Assembly (NCBI RefSeq): GCF_900465355.1
Contig: NZ_LS483254.1
Span: 558,001 to 622,000 of the forward strand
From: Candidatus Bipolaricaulis anaerobius
GTDB taxonomy: Bacteria > Bipolaricaulota > Bipolaricaulia > Bipolaricaulales > Bipolaricaulaceae
Length of the DNA: 64,000 nucleotides
Direction: 5' to 3'
The notes under the pieces are model-generated. The model did not search any database. It was not told the origin of the DNA and saw only the letters and a list, made by a program, of their open reading frames with translations. Each line of letters starts with the position of its first letter. The stretch's first letter is position 1. Shown here in pieces: positions 40,925 to 50,268 of this stretch. A program made the translations under genes and the position numbers.

Positions 40925-42421
40925 GTGTTCCCCGCCCGGCCGGTGGTGGCGATACGGTTGGATAGCGAACCGCTCTCCGCGGGGACTCGGATTGCCAAGA
41001 ACGCCACGTACCTCTTGGTGAGCGACGTTGGGGTGCGCATCATCACCGCGCTCGTTGGCATCCTCGTGGCGCGGTACCTCGGTCCCGAGCAGTATGGCGT
41101 GCTCTCTTTGGCCCTGGCCCTCCTCGGGATCGCGGCCTACCTGACCGACCTTGGCCTCACTCCGGTGATGATCCGCGAAGGCACCAAACCTGGGGCAAGC
41201 ATCCCGGAGCTCCTTTCGGGCACCCTCCGTCTCCGGCTCCTATTCGCCGTGGCTACGACGGTTGTGATGGTCCTCCTCGCTTGGTTCTACTACCCGTCGG
41301 CCACCGTGCGGACGGTGATCCTTGTCGTGGTCCTGCCCGGGATCTGGGCAGGAGTGTTCCGGGGGATCGGCACGGGCTACTTCCAGATGACTCAGGAGAT
41401 GCAGTACGTAGCCCTCATCAACGCGGTGGCCGCGCTGGCGGGGGCGGGGATGTTCCTCCTGGCCGTGCTCATGCGCTGGTCGTTCCCGGTTCTATCCATC
41501 GGTTACGGGCTTTCCGCGGTCGTGGGGGGAGTTCTCGGGTTTCTCCTGGTGCGGCGCCGGGTTGCGTTCGGCAGGGGCTGGCATCGCGGTCTGCTGACGG
41601 GCCTCCCCGCGTTCACCCTCGGGGGAGGGCTGGGCCTCCTCCTCCCCCAATTGGGCCCCCTGCTCCTCCCCCACGCCGCCGGCCTAGAGGAGACCGGCTT
41701 CTTTACCGCGGCGTACCGGATTCCAGCAGTGCTTCTGGCTGTGCCTGGCGTCGTGGCGACTGCCTTCTACCCACAGCTCTTCGCCTATGGGGCCAGCGAT
41801 CGGCAGGGGCATCGAGCCCTCAGTGCCCGGGAACTTCGCCTGATGGGCTCCCTTGGGCTCCTCCTTGCCATTCCCACCTCCCTCCACGCGCGATGGATCG
41901 CGAGCGTGGTGTTCGGGGCCGCATGGGTCGAACAGGGTGGACCGGCGCTAGCGCTCCTGGCGTGGACGGTGGCCTTGGCCAGCGTGAACTGGCCGCTCGC
42001 CGATGCCCTCACCACCCAGGGGCTCCAGGTGCGACGGGCAGAAGTTCAGGCGGTGGCCGTGGTGGTGGGGGCTGGTGCGTATTGGTTCCTGGGCCGGGGC
42101 TGGGGTGCACTGGGCGCGGCGGGGGCGGCGTTGGCCGTTGAGACAGTGCTGACGGTGGGCTTCCTCGTCCTCAACCCGGACGCACGGACGCTCGTCCGCA
42201 CAGGGCTCCTCTCCGTGGTCGTGAAGGCGTTGGTGTTGGTGGCGTTGGCTTGGGCCGTGACGTGGGTGGTAGGATCCGGCTGGCTCGGGTTTGGGCTCAC
42301 AGTGACAGCAGGGGGGATGGTTCTGGTGCTGGATCGAGAGATCAGGGGATACACAGTGCAAGGGATGAAGATGATCGTGCGCACGGCGCGCGCCGCGAGG
42401 GTAGGTCGGGGGGTACGATGA
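40925..42421 (+). CDS. polysaccharide flippase (Wzx/MATE-type)
   Basis: The 498-residue protein has about 12-14 membrane segments. It begins TRIAKNATYLLVSDVGVRIITALVGILVARYLGPEQYGVLSLALALLG, the signature of Wzx/RfbX flippases that move lipid-linked glycan across the inner membrane. The start is uncertain: GTG 40925 is used, and later GTG codons near 40946 are possible because no Shine-Dalgarno is clear. It overlaps the next gene by 4 nt. Confidence 0.88.
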   Translation: MFPARPVVAIRLDSEPLSAGTRIAKNATYLLVSDVGVRIITALVGILVARYLGPEQYGVLSLALALLGIAAYLTDLGLTPVMIREGTKPGASIPELLSGTLRLRLLFAVATTVVMVLLAWFYYPSATVRTVILVVVLPGIWAGVFRGIGTGYFQMTQEMQYVALINAVAALAGAGMFLLAVLMRWSFPVLSIGYGLSAVVGGVLGFLLVRRRVAFGRGWHRGLLTGLPAFTLGGGLGLLLPQLGPLLLPHAAGLEETGFFTAAYRIPAVLLAVPGVVATAFYPQLFAYGASDRQGHRALSARELRLMGSLGLLLAIPTSLHARWIASVVFGAAWVEQGGPALALLAWTVALASVNWPLADALTTQGLQVRRAEVQAVAVVVGAGAYWFLGRGWGALGAAGAALAVETVLTVGFLVLNPDARTLVRTGLLSVVVKALVLVALAWAVTWVVGSGWLGFGLTVTAGGMVLVLDREIRGYTVQGMKMIVRTARAARVGRGVR

Positions 42422-43365
42422 CCCCGCAGGTGTCGGTCATCATGCCCGCGTTCAACACGGGCCGATGGATCCGTCAGGCGATCCAGTCTGTCCTCGATCA
42501 GACCTTGACTGAGGTCGAGATCCTGGTCGTGGACGACGGTTCAACCGATGATACCGTCGCGGTTGTAGAAGGCATCCAGGACGAACGCGTTCGGCTTCTC
42601 CGCCAACCCGAGAACCGCGGCGTCAGCGCTGCGAGAAACGTTGCATTGGATCATGCGCAAGGGACGTGGGCGGCGATCCTCGATTCGGACGACTGGTTGG
42701 CCCGACGGGACCGACTTGCGACGCTCGTCGGTCTTGGGGCTGCGCACAAGGCGGACCTCGTGGCCGACGACCTCTACCTGGTGGAGGAGGGCAAGGACCA
42801 CGCCTGGGCGACGATGCTGGGCCAGAACGCGCTCCGATTGCGGGAGCCTACCTGGGTGGACCTTCCGATGTTTGTGAAACACGACCTAAGCCCGATCAAA
42901 CCTCTGGTGCGCGTGGCGTTCCTCCGCGAGCGTGGGATCCGGTACGATGAGACTTTGCGCATCACGGAGGACTGGCGGTTTTACATGGAGTGCCTTCTTG
43001 GTGGAGCCCGGTTGATCCTCTTTCCGGAGCCGGGCTATGCCTACCGCATGCGCCCTGGATCCCTTTCCCGAGGCGTGTTGCCTCTTCTGGGCCAGGTGGA
43101 GACGAACTTGTGCCAATACCTTGGCGACAAGCGGATGGCGGCATACCCAGAGGTGATCGCCCTTCTTCAGGAGAAGCTTGCCGCGGTCCGCAGCAATCTG
43201 CGGTATTACCGCGTGATGGCTCCGCTCAAGGAACGGAACCTGGCCCGGGCTCTCGCCGCGGCGATTCGCACCCCGGACTTCCCGTGGCTCTTTGCTTTGC
43301 GGGTTACGAATATCGTGGACTATCGGGTGCGGCGCCGGCGGGTGAAGTTGAGCTTGCCGGAGTGA
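42418..43365 (+). CDS. family 2 glycosyltransferase
   Basis: The 315-residue inverting GT-A enzyme shows VSVIMPAFNTGRWIRQAIQSVLDQTL, VVDDGSTDDT and the metal-binding ILDSDDW, followed by ITEDWRFYMECLL with the likely catalytic base. It probably adds one sugar to the cytoplasmic lipid-linked repeat unit. Acceptor and donor are unknown. The start is in an ATGA overlap with the flippase gene. Confidence 0.92.
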   Translation: MTPQVSVIMPAFNTGRWIRQAIQSVLDQTLTEVEILVVDDGSTDDTVAVVEGIQDERVRLLRQPENRGVSAARNVALDHAQGTWAAILDSDDWLARRDRLATLVGLGAAHKADLVADDLYLVEEGKDHAWATMLGQNALRLREPTWVDLPMFVKHDLSPIKPLVRVAFLRERGIRYDETLRITEDWRFYMECLLGGARLILFPEPGYAYRMRPGSLSRGVLPLLGQVETNLCQYLGDKRMAAYPEVIALLQEKLAAVRSNLRYYRVMAPLKERNLARALAAAIRTPDFPWLFALRVTNIVDYRVRRRRVKLSLPE

Positions 43366-43367
43366 GG

Positions 43368-44300
43368 ATGTCACCAAGTAACCAGAGTCCGCGAATTACG
43401 GTACTCACCCCAACATTCAACCGTGTCCAACTCCTTTCGCGCATTCACCAGAGCCTCGTTGCCCAGACGGGAAGAGACTTTGAATGGATCGTCGTGGACG
43501 ATGGTTCAACCGATGGTACGGGGGTGCTCGTGCAGGCGTGGGCGGCGGAGAGCCCTTTCCCCATCAGGTATGTATGGCAAGAGAACGCGGGGAAACACGT
43601 CGCCGTGAACCGTGGCGTGCAATTAGCCCGTGGCGAGCTCCTCCTCATTTTGGATTCCGACGACTGGTTGGTTCCCAATGCCCTGGCGCGCGTGGGTTAC
43701 TGGTGGGGTTCCATCCCCGAGGCACAGCGCGACGAGTTCGCTGGTGTCGCTGGGTTATGCGCGTTTCCCTCGGGCGAGGTCGTCGGCACGCGGTTTCCGA
43801 AGGACGTGCTCGATTCGAATTCCATCGAGGTCCGCGTGCGATACCGTGTCCAGGGCGACAAGTGCGAGGTGTGGCGCACGGACGTCCTTCGGCAGCATCC
43901 GTTCCCGGAGGATCTGGGTTCATTCGTGACCGAGGGCCTTGTGTGGAACCGAATCGCCCGACGCTATGGGTTGCGGTTTGTGAACGAAGTGTGGATGGTG
44001 AAGGAGTACCAGCCGCATGGGCTCTCTGCGAGGAGCCTGGAGCTCCGGGTGGGATCGCCGCAGGCGGCGAAGGTCTACTACAAGGAGTTTGCAGAGACGC
44101 CGGACATGGGCATCCCCTTCACCCGCCGGCTGCGGGAGTACGCAAACTTCACGCGCTTCTCCCTCCACGGTCAGATTCCCCTGGCTCAACAGGCCATTGA
44201 AGTTCGCTTCAAGGGGCTGTGGGCTGCTGCCACACCGATTGGGTTCCTTCTGTACCTGCGGGATCGCCTCAAGCTGGGCGGTCAGAGGAGGCGCCGATGA
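43368..44300 (+). CDS. family 2 glycosyltransferase
   Basis: The 310-residue GT-A enzyme shows ITVLTPTFNRVQLLSRIHQSLVAQT, VVDDGSTDGT and LILDSDDW, with FVTEGLVWNRIARRYGLRFV in the acceptor half. It lies 2 nt after the preceding glycosyltransferase, whose fold and motifs it shares without close identity. Specificity is unknown. The stop overlaps the next gene (ATGA). Confidence 0.92.
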   Translation: MSPSNQSPRITVLTPTFNRVQLLSRIHQSLVAQTGRDFEWIVVDDGSTDGTGVLVQAWAAESPFPIRYVWQENAGKHVAVNRGVQLARGELLLILDSDDWLVPNALARVGYWWGSIPEAQRDEFAGVAGLCAFPSGEVVGTRFPKDVLDSNSIEVRVRYRVQGDKCEVWRTDVLRQHPFPEDLGSFVTEGLVWNRIARRYGLRFVNEVWMVKEYQPHGLSARSLELRVGSPQAAKVYYKEFAETPDMGIPFTRRLREYANFTRFSLHGQIPLAQQAIEVRFKGLWAAATPIGFLLYLRDRLKLGGQRRRR

Positions 44301-45394
44301 GGGTTGCCCTTTTCTTCCCCGCCCTCCTTGGCGGCGGGGTCGAGCGGGTGATGGTGAACTTGGCCGCCGGGTTCGTGCGTAAGGGCCTTGACGTGGACAT
44401 GGTGATGGGGAAGGCCGAGGGCCCACTCCTTTCTGATGTGCCGTCGCAGGTGCGGATCGTGGACCTCGGCGTGGTGCGGATGCACCGGGCCCTTCCCGGT
44501 CTCGTGCGCTACCTGCGGGAGGAGCGGCCTCACGCCCTCCTCTCGGCCTTGGATCATTCCAACGTGGTTGCCCTTTGGGCGAGGGCCATCGCGCGGGTCC
44601 CGACGCGCGTCGCGGTGAGCATCCACTGCGATACGAGCCAAGTGGTAGAGCAGGCCCACTCTCTACGTGATCGCTTCGTGCGGACATGGACGCGCCCGTT
44701 CTACCGGCGGGCTGTGGCAGTGATCGCCGTCTCCCAAGGAGTGGCGGAGGATCTCGTGCGCCACACCGGCGTCCCGCGGGAGAAGGTGCGCGTGATCTAC
44801 AACCCGGTGGTGACTCCGGAGCTCTTCCTTCGTGCAGAACTCGATCCTGCCCATCCGTGGTTCTTCCCAGGGGCTCCACCGGTGATCCTCGGCGTGGGAC
44901 GCCTGGCCAAGCCAAAGGACTTCGCAACGCTGATCCGTGCGTTCGCCCGAGTGCGACAGGTCCTGCCAGCACGGCTTCTCATCCTCGGGGAAGGAGAGGA
45001 GCGGTCGAGCCTCGAGCGCCTGGTGCAGGAAATGGGATTGGATGGGGAGGTAGCCCTTCCGGGTTTCGTCGGAAACCCGTTTTCGTTCATGAAGCGCGCG
45101 GCCGTGTTCGCCCTCTCGTCGCGGTGGGAAGGTCTGGGTAATGTGCTGATCGAGGCCCTGGCCCTCGGCACGCCCGTGGTCGCCACGGATTGCCCGAGCG
45201 GGCCCGCGGAGATCCTGGAAGGCGGGAAGTGGGGTCGGCTTGTGCCCATGGGAGATGACGCCGCTCTCGCGGAGGCGATCGTTGCGACGCTTGCCGAACC
45301 ACGGCAGTTGCAGGCCGCTCAGGAACGGATGCGGGAAAGGTTCGGGCTGGACGCGGTTGTCGAGCAGTATCTCGATGTCCTGGGGCTGAGGTGA
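44297..45394 (+). CDS. family 4 glycosyltransferase
   Basis: The 365-residue retaining GT-B enzyme has the N-terminal MRVALFFPALLGGGVERVMVNLAAGF, the linker VIYNPVV and the donor domain ILGVGRLAKPKDFATLI, followed by SSRWEGLGNVLIEALALGTPVVATDCPSGPAEIL (EX7E motif). Start and stop overlap both neighbours (ATGA, GTGA), so it is part of one tight operon. Its opening GGGVERV resembles the WbnK/WsaF-like group, but the sugar is unknown. Confidence 0.93.
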   Translation: MRVALFFPALLGGGVERVMVNLAAGFVRKGLDVDMVMGKAEGPLLSDVPSQVRIVDLGVVRMHRALPGLVRYLREERPHALLSALDHSNVVALWARAIARVPTRVAVSIHCDTSQVVEQAHSLRDRFVRTWTRPFYRRAVAVIAVSQGVAEDLVRHTGVPREKVRVIYNPVVTPELFLRAELDPAHPWFFPGAPPVILGVGRLAKPKDFATLIRAFARVRQVLPARLLILGEGEERSSLERLVQEMGLDGEVALPGFVGNPFSFMKRAAVFALSSRWEGLGNVLIEALALGTPVVATDCPSGPAEILEGGKWGRLVPMGDDAALAEAIVATLAEPRQLQAAQERMRERFGLDAVVEQYLDVLGLR

Positions 45395-46560
45395 AGCGGG
45401 TCCTCTTCGTGATCACAGGCCTAGGCCTCGGCGGGGCCGAGACGCAGCTTGTGCACCTGGCTACCCGACTCAAGGCACGCGGTTGGGATGTACGAGTGGT
45501 CTCCCTTACGCCGCCCAGAGCTTACGTCCAGGAGCTGGAAGCAGCGGGAGTGCCCGTGATTTCGCTTGGGATCAAGGGAAAACTGCCTGATCCTCGACCT
45601 GTCTTTCGACTGGCGAAGATGATTCGCACCTGGCGGCCCGAGGTTGTCCACAGTCACATGGTGCACGCCAACCTCGTGGCACGGCTCGTCCGACTCCTGG
45701 CGCCGGTCCCGGTGCTCATTTGCACAGCTCACAACATTGATGAGAAGGGGCAGCGAGGGTCAGGGCGTCTGCGCGAAATGGCATACCGACTTACTGACCC
45801 ATTATGCGACCTCACTACTCAAGTGAGCCGAGCAGGGCTGGAACGCTATGTGCGTATAAGGGCAGTACCCCGGCACAAGATCCGTTATCTCCCGAATGGC
45901 ATAGACACAGAACGATTCCGCCCTGATCCTGAGCTTCGCGCGCGCCTGCGACAGGAGTTGGGATTGGAGACTGCCTTTGCTTGGCTGGCGGTGGGGCGGT
46001 TCGTCGTCTCGAAGGACTACGCTAACATGCTCCAGGCGTTCTCTCGAGTGGCCCCAGAGCGGAACGAGGGGTGCCTTGTGATAGCCGGCGATGGCCCCCT
46101 ACGCCCTTCTATGGAACAACTGGCTAGCGATCTAGGAGTAACAGAGCGGGTGAAGTTTCTCGGTACTCGTCGGGATATCCCGGCTTTGATGGACGCTGCG
46201 GACGCATACGTAATGTCCTCGGCTTGGGAGGGACTGCCCATGGTGCTTCTAGAAGCCGCGGCGAGCGGCCTTCCCATCGTGGCCACTGATGTGGGCGGAA
46301 ACTCTGAAGTCGTGATCGACGGCAAGACCGGGTTCCTCGTGCCGCCGAAAGACCCTGACGCCTTAGCTCAGGCGATGCTGCGTCTCATGGGTCTTCCCCC
46401 GGAGGAGCGCCGCCGGATGGGTGCAGTCGCCCGTCAGCATATTGAAGCCAACTACAGCCTGGACCGCGTCGTAGACCAATGGGAGGCTCTCTACACCGAA
46501 CTTCTCGAGCGCAATGGGATAAGGCCCCGTCGGATGGCATTCCGGGGGAGGAGGGAGTGA
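45391..46560 (+). CDS. family 4 glycosyltransferase
   Basis: The 389-residue GT-B enzyme has ITGLGLGGAETQLVHLATRL at its start, VVHSHMVHANLVARL, YLPNGIDTERFRP, and MSSAWEGLPMVLLEAAASGLPIVATDVGGNSEVV with the EX7E motif. Codon use is noticeably less GC-rich than in the core genes (for example, many TTA/ATA/ACT codons near 45,780-46,300), which suggests recent acquisition. It begins at a GTGA overlap and ends in one. Confidence 0.93.
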   Translation: MKRVLFVITGLGLGGAETQLVHLATRLKARGWDVRVVSLTPPRAYVQELEAAGVPVISLGIKGKLPDPRPVFRLAKMIRTWRPEVVHSHMVHANLVARLVRLLAPVPVLICTAHNIDEKGQRGSGRLREMAYRLTDPLCDLTTQVSRAGLERYVRIRAVPRHKIRYLPNGIDTERFRPDPELRARLRQELGLETAFAWLAVGRFVVSKDYANMLQAFSRVAPERNEGCLVIAGDGPLRPSMEQLASDLGVTERVKFLGTRRDIPALMDAADAYVMSSAWEGLPMVLLEAAASGLPIVATDVGGNSEVVIDGKTGFLVPPKDPDALAQAMLRLMGLPPEERRRMGAVARQHIEANYSLDRVVDQWEALYTELLERNGIRPRRMAFRGRRE

Positions 46561-47789
46561 ACCGTTTTCTCTGGGCGGGAGCGTTAGGAGCATCGCTCCT
46601 GGTAGCCGTGGTCCTGCGCCAGCCCATGGTCGGCCTCCTCTTGGCCAGCTCAGCCTGTGTGGCTGCAGCTCTGGGCAGGTCTCTTCGTGTTCTGCCCTGG
46701 GTAGTCTTGGCGCTGAAGCTTGTCTTGCTCGGCGCGGTTTCACTCCTTGTGCCGGTCCTCTGGCCGGAAGGCGGGGGGTTGATCCCAGTTAACCCAGACC
46801 AGCACCTGTATGTGGAGACTGCGAACCGCATTGCGGACGCGCTTCGCGTGTCTCCCCTGAGCGTGGATTACGCTGGGATCGTCGGCCTTCACAATCGCTC
46901 CTACAGTGTGACGCTGGGATGGCTCGCCTACCTCAATGGAGGGGGGAACCTGTTCCTCTACCGTTTGTTCAACGTGTTCATCTCGTTACTGCTTGCTGGG
47001 CTCGCATATGTTCTGGCCCGCCGGCTCTATCCCCGCTCGTTGCAGGCTGCGAGCCTCGTTTTCCTGGGGGTCGCGATTCTTCCAACCGTGAATGCCTATT
47101 CGATGTTCATCCTGCGGGATGTCCTGATCGCTGCGATCGTGATGTCGGTGGCGCTTGGCCTCTTTGATCGGCGGCACTGGCTTACGATCGTGGGACTGGT
47201 TATGGCCTACTTCACACGCATCCAGTTGTTCTTTCTGTTGGTGGGAGCGGTAGCGCTCTTTGCGGCCCTGAGGTTCGTGCGACGTTTTGGGCGATACGGC
47301 CCAGTGCTGCGGGGAGTCTTGCTTGCGGCGTTCGCGATCGGTGGTTTCTACGTGGCGCCTCTCGTCTTGCCGCCAGAGTACGACTACAGCCATGCTTCGA
47401 GCCTTCTCAGTTTCGGACGGTTCCTGGTCCATCTTGTCCCTTCGCTCCTTGGACTCGATTTCCTCTTGGTTGACCCGGGATCCCTCGAGCTCGGGCGGTC
47501 CACGTTGGTGGCGGCGCGGCTCCTTTTGGTGGACGCATGGCTTGTACCGCTCTTGTTCTTGGGGATTGTTGTTCATTACCGGCGGATGGAGAGCCAGTGG
47601 CGCGAGTTCTACTTATGGGTTTGGGCGGTCACCATCGGCTATATGGCCGGGTATTGGATTGCTTACGGAACCGTGTTCGTTCGCCTTCTGATGCCGTTGT
47701 ATCCACTCTTCCTCTTGGCAGTGCCAGCTGTGGTGCTGAAAGGGAAGTCCAGGGGACGAGGGAAGGCGCTAGAGAGCGTGCATGGTTGA
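46557..47789 (+). CDS. polytopic membrane protein, GT-C/polymerase-like
   Basis: The 410-residue protein has about 10-11 membrane segments. A hydrophilic loop after the second segment (LIPVNPDQHLYVETANRIADALRVSPLSVDY) recalls the acidic external loops of GT-C glycosyltransferases or O-antigen polymerases. FIL(R)DVLIAAIVMSVALGLFDRRHW follows. It may polymerise or extend the glycan on the outer face. No firm family is assigned. It has the same lower-GC composition as its neighbour. Confidence 0.7.
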   Translation: MNRFLWAGALGASLLVAVVLRQPMVGLLLASSACVAAALGRSLRVLPWVVLALKLVLLGAVSLLVPVLWPEGGGLIPVNPDQHLYVETANRIADALRVSPLSVDYAGIVGLHNRSYSVTLGWLAYLNGGGNLFLYRLFNVFISLLLAGLAYVLARRLYPRSLQAASLVFLGVAILPTVNAYSMFILRDVLIAAIVMSVALGLFDRRHWLTIVGLVMAYFTRIQLFFLLVGAVALFAALRFVRRFGRYGPVLRGVLLAAFAIGGFYVAPLVLPPEYDYSHASSLLSFGRFLVHLVPSLLGLDFLLVDPGSLELGRSTLVAARLLLVDAWLVPLLFLGIVVHYRRMESQWREFYLWVWAVTIGYMAGYWIAYGTVFVRLLMPLYPLFLLAVPAVVLKGKSRGRGKALESVHG

Positions 47790-48033
47790 GGAGAACCGAG
47801 CAGAGAGTAGAGGGCTGCCTCTAGCCCCGGTGTGGAACCACGTTGTGGCGTTCCGCATCCCGTTCATGAGGCTCCTCCAGAGTTGGGGCTACGAGGTCCA
47901 CGCCGCGGCTTGGCCAGCGGAGGGGCGTAGGGGCGAGCTCGAGGCGGCTGGGGTGCAGGGGTGGGACATTCCATTCGCCCACTCGGACACGGGTCTTCGG
48001 AGCTTGCGCGTCCGGGAGGAGGACACTGCATGA
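47782..48033 (+). pseudogene. truncated family 4 glycosyltransferase (N-terminal remnant)
   Basis: The 83-residue frame matches only the N-terminal start of a GT4 (NHVVAFRIPFMRLLQSWGYEVHAAAWPAEGRRGELEAAGVQGWDIPFAHS, as in CapM/WcaL-type enzymes). It then runs into an unrelated tail (DTGLRSLRVREEDTA) that ends in an ATGA overlap with a full-length GT4. The catalytic domain is absent. The downstream gene has its own complete N-terminus, so this is a deletion remnant, not a split gene. Confidence 0.7.
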
Positions 48034-49151
48034 GAATCCTGTATGTGATAACGGCCGCTGAGTGGGGTGGAGCGCCGCTCCATGTGCTTCAACTGATGGA
48101 GTACATGGTGAAGCAGGGCCATGAGGTGGGCCTGGTGGCCGCGCCGGAGCCGCGGCTCATGACAGGGGCGAAGGCGCTCGGCGTGAAGGTATTCCCCAAT
48201 CCCCACTTCGTCCGGCCCGTCAGGCCGTGGAAGGATTTCCGCGCTTTGTGGCCGATCTTCCGGGCGATGAGGGCCTTCAAACCCGATCTCGTGCATGCTC
48301 ACAGCACCAAGGCCGGCTATGCGGCCCGTCTGGCGTGCGCGGTCTTGCGCAAGCCCGTCATCTTCACCGCCCATGGCTGGGCGTTCACCGAGGGGCGGAG
48401 CCTTTGGAAGAGAAAACTCCTGGCCGGGGTAGAGCGCTTGGCCGCCAAGGTGACGGCCAAGATCATCTGTGTCTCGGAGCACGATCGGGAACTGGCCGTT
48501 CAATGGAACGTGGCCAAGCCGGGAAAGTTGGCCGTCGTCCATAACGGGATCGACCCTCGCCCTTTCCTGGAGGGGGGCGGCGCGCCCCTCCGCGAGGAGC
48601 TCGGGCTAGAAGGTTCAGTTGTGCTGACCTTTGTCGGGCGACTCGCTCCCCCAAAAGACCCGCTCACGCTGCTTGAGGCAGTGAAGACTTTGCCCAAAGG
48701 GGTGCTGCTGGTGGTGGGGGATGGGGAACTCAAGCCTCCAGTTGAGGAATACGTCCGGGAGCATGGCCTTGAGGAGAAGGTGCGTCTTTTGGGGGAGCGG
48801 AGTGATGTACTGCGCATTCTCGCAAGCTCCGATGTCTTTGTCCTATCCTCGCGTTGGGAAGGCCTCCCCTACACGATCATCGAGGCCATGATGGCTAAGC
48901 TTCCGGTGGTGAGCACCAGAGTGGGTGGGGTGCCGGAGCTTGTGGAAGATGGAGTTACCGGGTTCCTCGTTCCGGCCGAGGATCCCCCGGCCTTGGCCGA
49001 AGCCCTCCAGACGCTCCTCGACGATCCAGAGCTCCGCCGCCGCATGGGCGAGGCGGGCCGCGAGAAGGCCCTCAGGGAGTTCACCCTCGACCGTATGCTC
49101 CGCGAGACGGGGCGGACGTATGAGGAAGTGGTCGAGGGGAGAAGACCATGA
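48030..49151 (+). CDS. family 4 glycosyltransferase
   Basis: The 373-residue GT-B enzyme has ILYVITAAEWGGAPLHVLQLMEYM, LVHAHSTKAGYAARLAC, FTAHGWAFTEG, VVHNGIDPRPF, VGRLAPPKDPLTLLEA and SSRWEGLPYTIIEAMMAKLPVVSTRVGGVPELV (EX7E). It is typical of bacterial capsule/EPS transferases. It closes the glycosyltransferase run; the sequence after it is a graveyard of broken genes. Confidence 0.93.
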   Translation: MRILYVITAAEWGGAPLHVLQLMEYMVKQGHEVGLVAAPEPRLMTGAKALGVKVFPNPHFVRPVRPWKDFRALWPIFRAMRAFKPDLVHAHSTKAGYAARLACAVLRKPVIFTAHGWAFTEGRSLWKRKLLAGVERLAAKVTAKIICVSEHDRELAVQWNVAKPGKLAVVHNGIDPRPFLEGGGAPLREELGLEGSVVLTFVGRLAPPKDPLTLLEAVKTLPKGVLLVVGDGELKPPVEEYVREHGLEEKVRLLGERSDVLRILASSDVFVLSSRWEGLPYTIIEAMMAKLPVVSTRVGGVPELVEDGVTGFLVPAEDPPALAEALQTLLDDPELRRRMGEAGREKALREFTLDRMLRETGRTYEEVVEGRRP

Positions 49152-49213
49152 GGGCCACGTATTGGCCCCCTCACGACGGCCACGTTGCACCGGGGCAGCG
49201 ATCGCGTGCTGTT

Positions 49214-49242
49214 TTGACTTAGGCCATGGCTTAGCCTGCACT
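49214..49242 (+). promoter_or_regulatory. putative promoter and operator of the vapB-like antitoxin
   Basis: TTGACT (49214-49219) and a weak TGCACT at 17-nt spacing flank AGGCCATGGCTT (49221-49232), an almost perfect palindrome. Antitoxin genes usually carry such an autoregulatory site here. Confidence 0.35.
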
Positions 49243-49265
49243 GGCGGTGATAGAGGTGAATTTGG

Positions 49266-49502
49266 ATGGCCCTGCAGGTGAACATTCATGAGGCGAAGAC
49301 CCACCTTTCCCGGCTCTTGGCTCGGGTGAGGGAGGGCGAGGAGATCATCATCGCCAAGGCCGGTAAGCCCATCGCGCGGTTGGTGCCAGTGGGAGAACGG
49401 CCAGTCCAACGCCTCCCTGGGAGTGCCAAAGGCAAGGTGGCCATCGCCCCTGATTTTGATGCTCCACTCCCTGAATCTGCGCTTGCGGAGTTTGAGAGAT
49501 GA
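49266..49502 (+). CDS. Phd/YefM-family antitoxin (VapB-like)
   Basis: The 78-residue protein starts LQVNIHEAKTHLSRLLARVREGEEIIIAKAGKPIARLVPV, the classic Phd/YefM DNA-binding fold. Its C-terminal ~30 residues (FDAPLPESALAEFER) would wrap the toxin. It appears intact, with GAGGTG upstream. The toxin gene that overlaps its stop (ATGA) is broken, so this is an orphan antitoxin that may still repress its own promoter. Confidence 0.88.
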   Translation: MALQVNIHEAKTHLSRLLARVREGEEIIIAKAGKPIARLVPVGERPVQRLPGSAKGKVAIAPDFDAPLPESALAEFER

Positions 49503-49816
49503 GGCTCCCACTGGACACCCACACGTTTCTGTGGTGGATCACCGATGACCCCCGCTTGTCTGGAAAAGCTCGCGAGATCATCGGCGACGGGAAGAACTAG
49601 CTACTCCTCAGCGCAGCCAGCGGTTGGGAGATGGCCATCAACGCTATTGAGAGCCTGCCCATCCAGATGAGCCACACCCTGCATGTGTATACCCTCCCGG
49701 AATACCACCGGGATCCCTTCGATCGCCTGCTCATCGCCCAGGCTCGTTTGGAAGAGTTGCCCATTTTGACAGCCGATCCCCAGATCTCTCGCTATCCGGT
49801 GGAGGTCATCTGGTAA
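49499..49816 (+). pseudogene. vapC-like PIN-domain toxin, disrupted
   Basis: The gene starts MRLPLDTHTFLWWITDDPRLSGKAREII, a PIN-domain N-terminus with the first catalytic Asp, then hits TAG at 49598-49600. The same frame resumes at once with LLLSAASGWEMAI, the next block of such toxins, and later HRDPFDRLLIAQARLEELPILTADPQI, the last acidic block. Between AIN and AIESLPI about 25 residues normally present are missing. It therefore has a nonsense codon plus an in-frame deletion and should be inactive. Confidence 0.85.
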
Positions 49817-49884
49817 TCGGTGGGGAGTTGTCTCAGGTCAAGTTTGGTTTTTGACGTTTGCGCGGGAGCTCTCAACCCACCAGG

Positions 49885-50268
49885 CCGGCCGATCATGTCA
49901 TCCGCTACCCCGACCGGTTCCTGGCGATCCTGGATGCCGCGGTGAGGGTGGTCGCGGATGGGGAACACTTGGTGACTTTGGGGATCGTCCCGGATCGCCC
50001 AGCCACGGGCTACGGATACATCCGCCGCGGGGACCGCCTCGATCAGCTGGGCGAGGTCGGTGTCTACCGGGCCCGCGGGTTCACGGAGAAGCCGGATCGG
50101 AACCTAGCAGCCCAGTTCATCTCCGCGGGCGAATACCTGTGGAACAGCGGGATGTTCGTGTGGAGGGTGGACACGCTCCTCAACGCCATCGCGAGACACA
50201 TGCCTGATCTCCACGCCGCGCTGCGCGAGATCGAACCCCACCTCGGTCGGCCAGATTGGGCAGAGGCG
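49885..50268 (+). pseudogene. mannose-1-phosphate guanylyltransferase (manC) internal remnant
   Basis: The frame reads PADHVIRYPDRFLAILDAAVRVV, LVTLGIVPDRPATGYGYI, FTEKPDRNLAAQFI and YLWNSGMFVWRVDTLLNAI, all from the central part of ManC, which makes GDP-mannose. The N-terminal nucleotide-binding GGxGTRLWPLS part and everything after about residue 260 of a normal ManC are gone. It fuses directly to a hicA remnant. GDP-mannose may once have fed the adjacent glycan locus. Confidence 0.82.
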
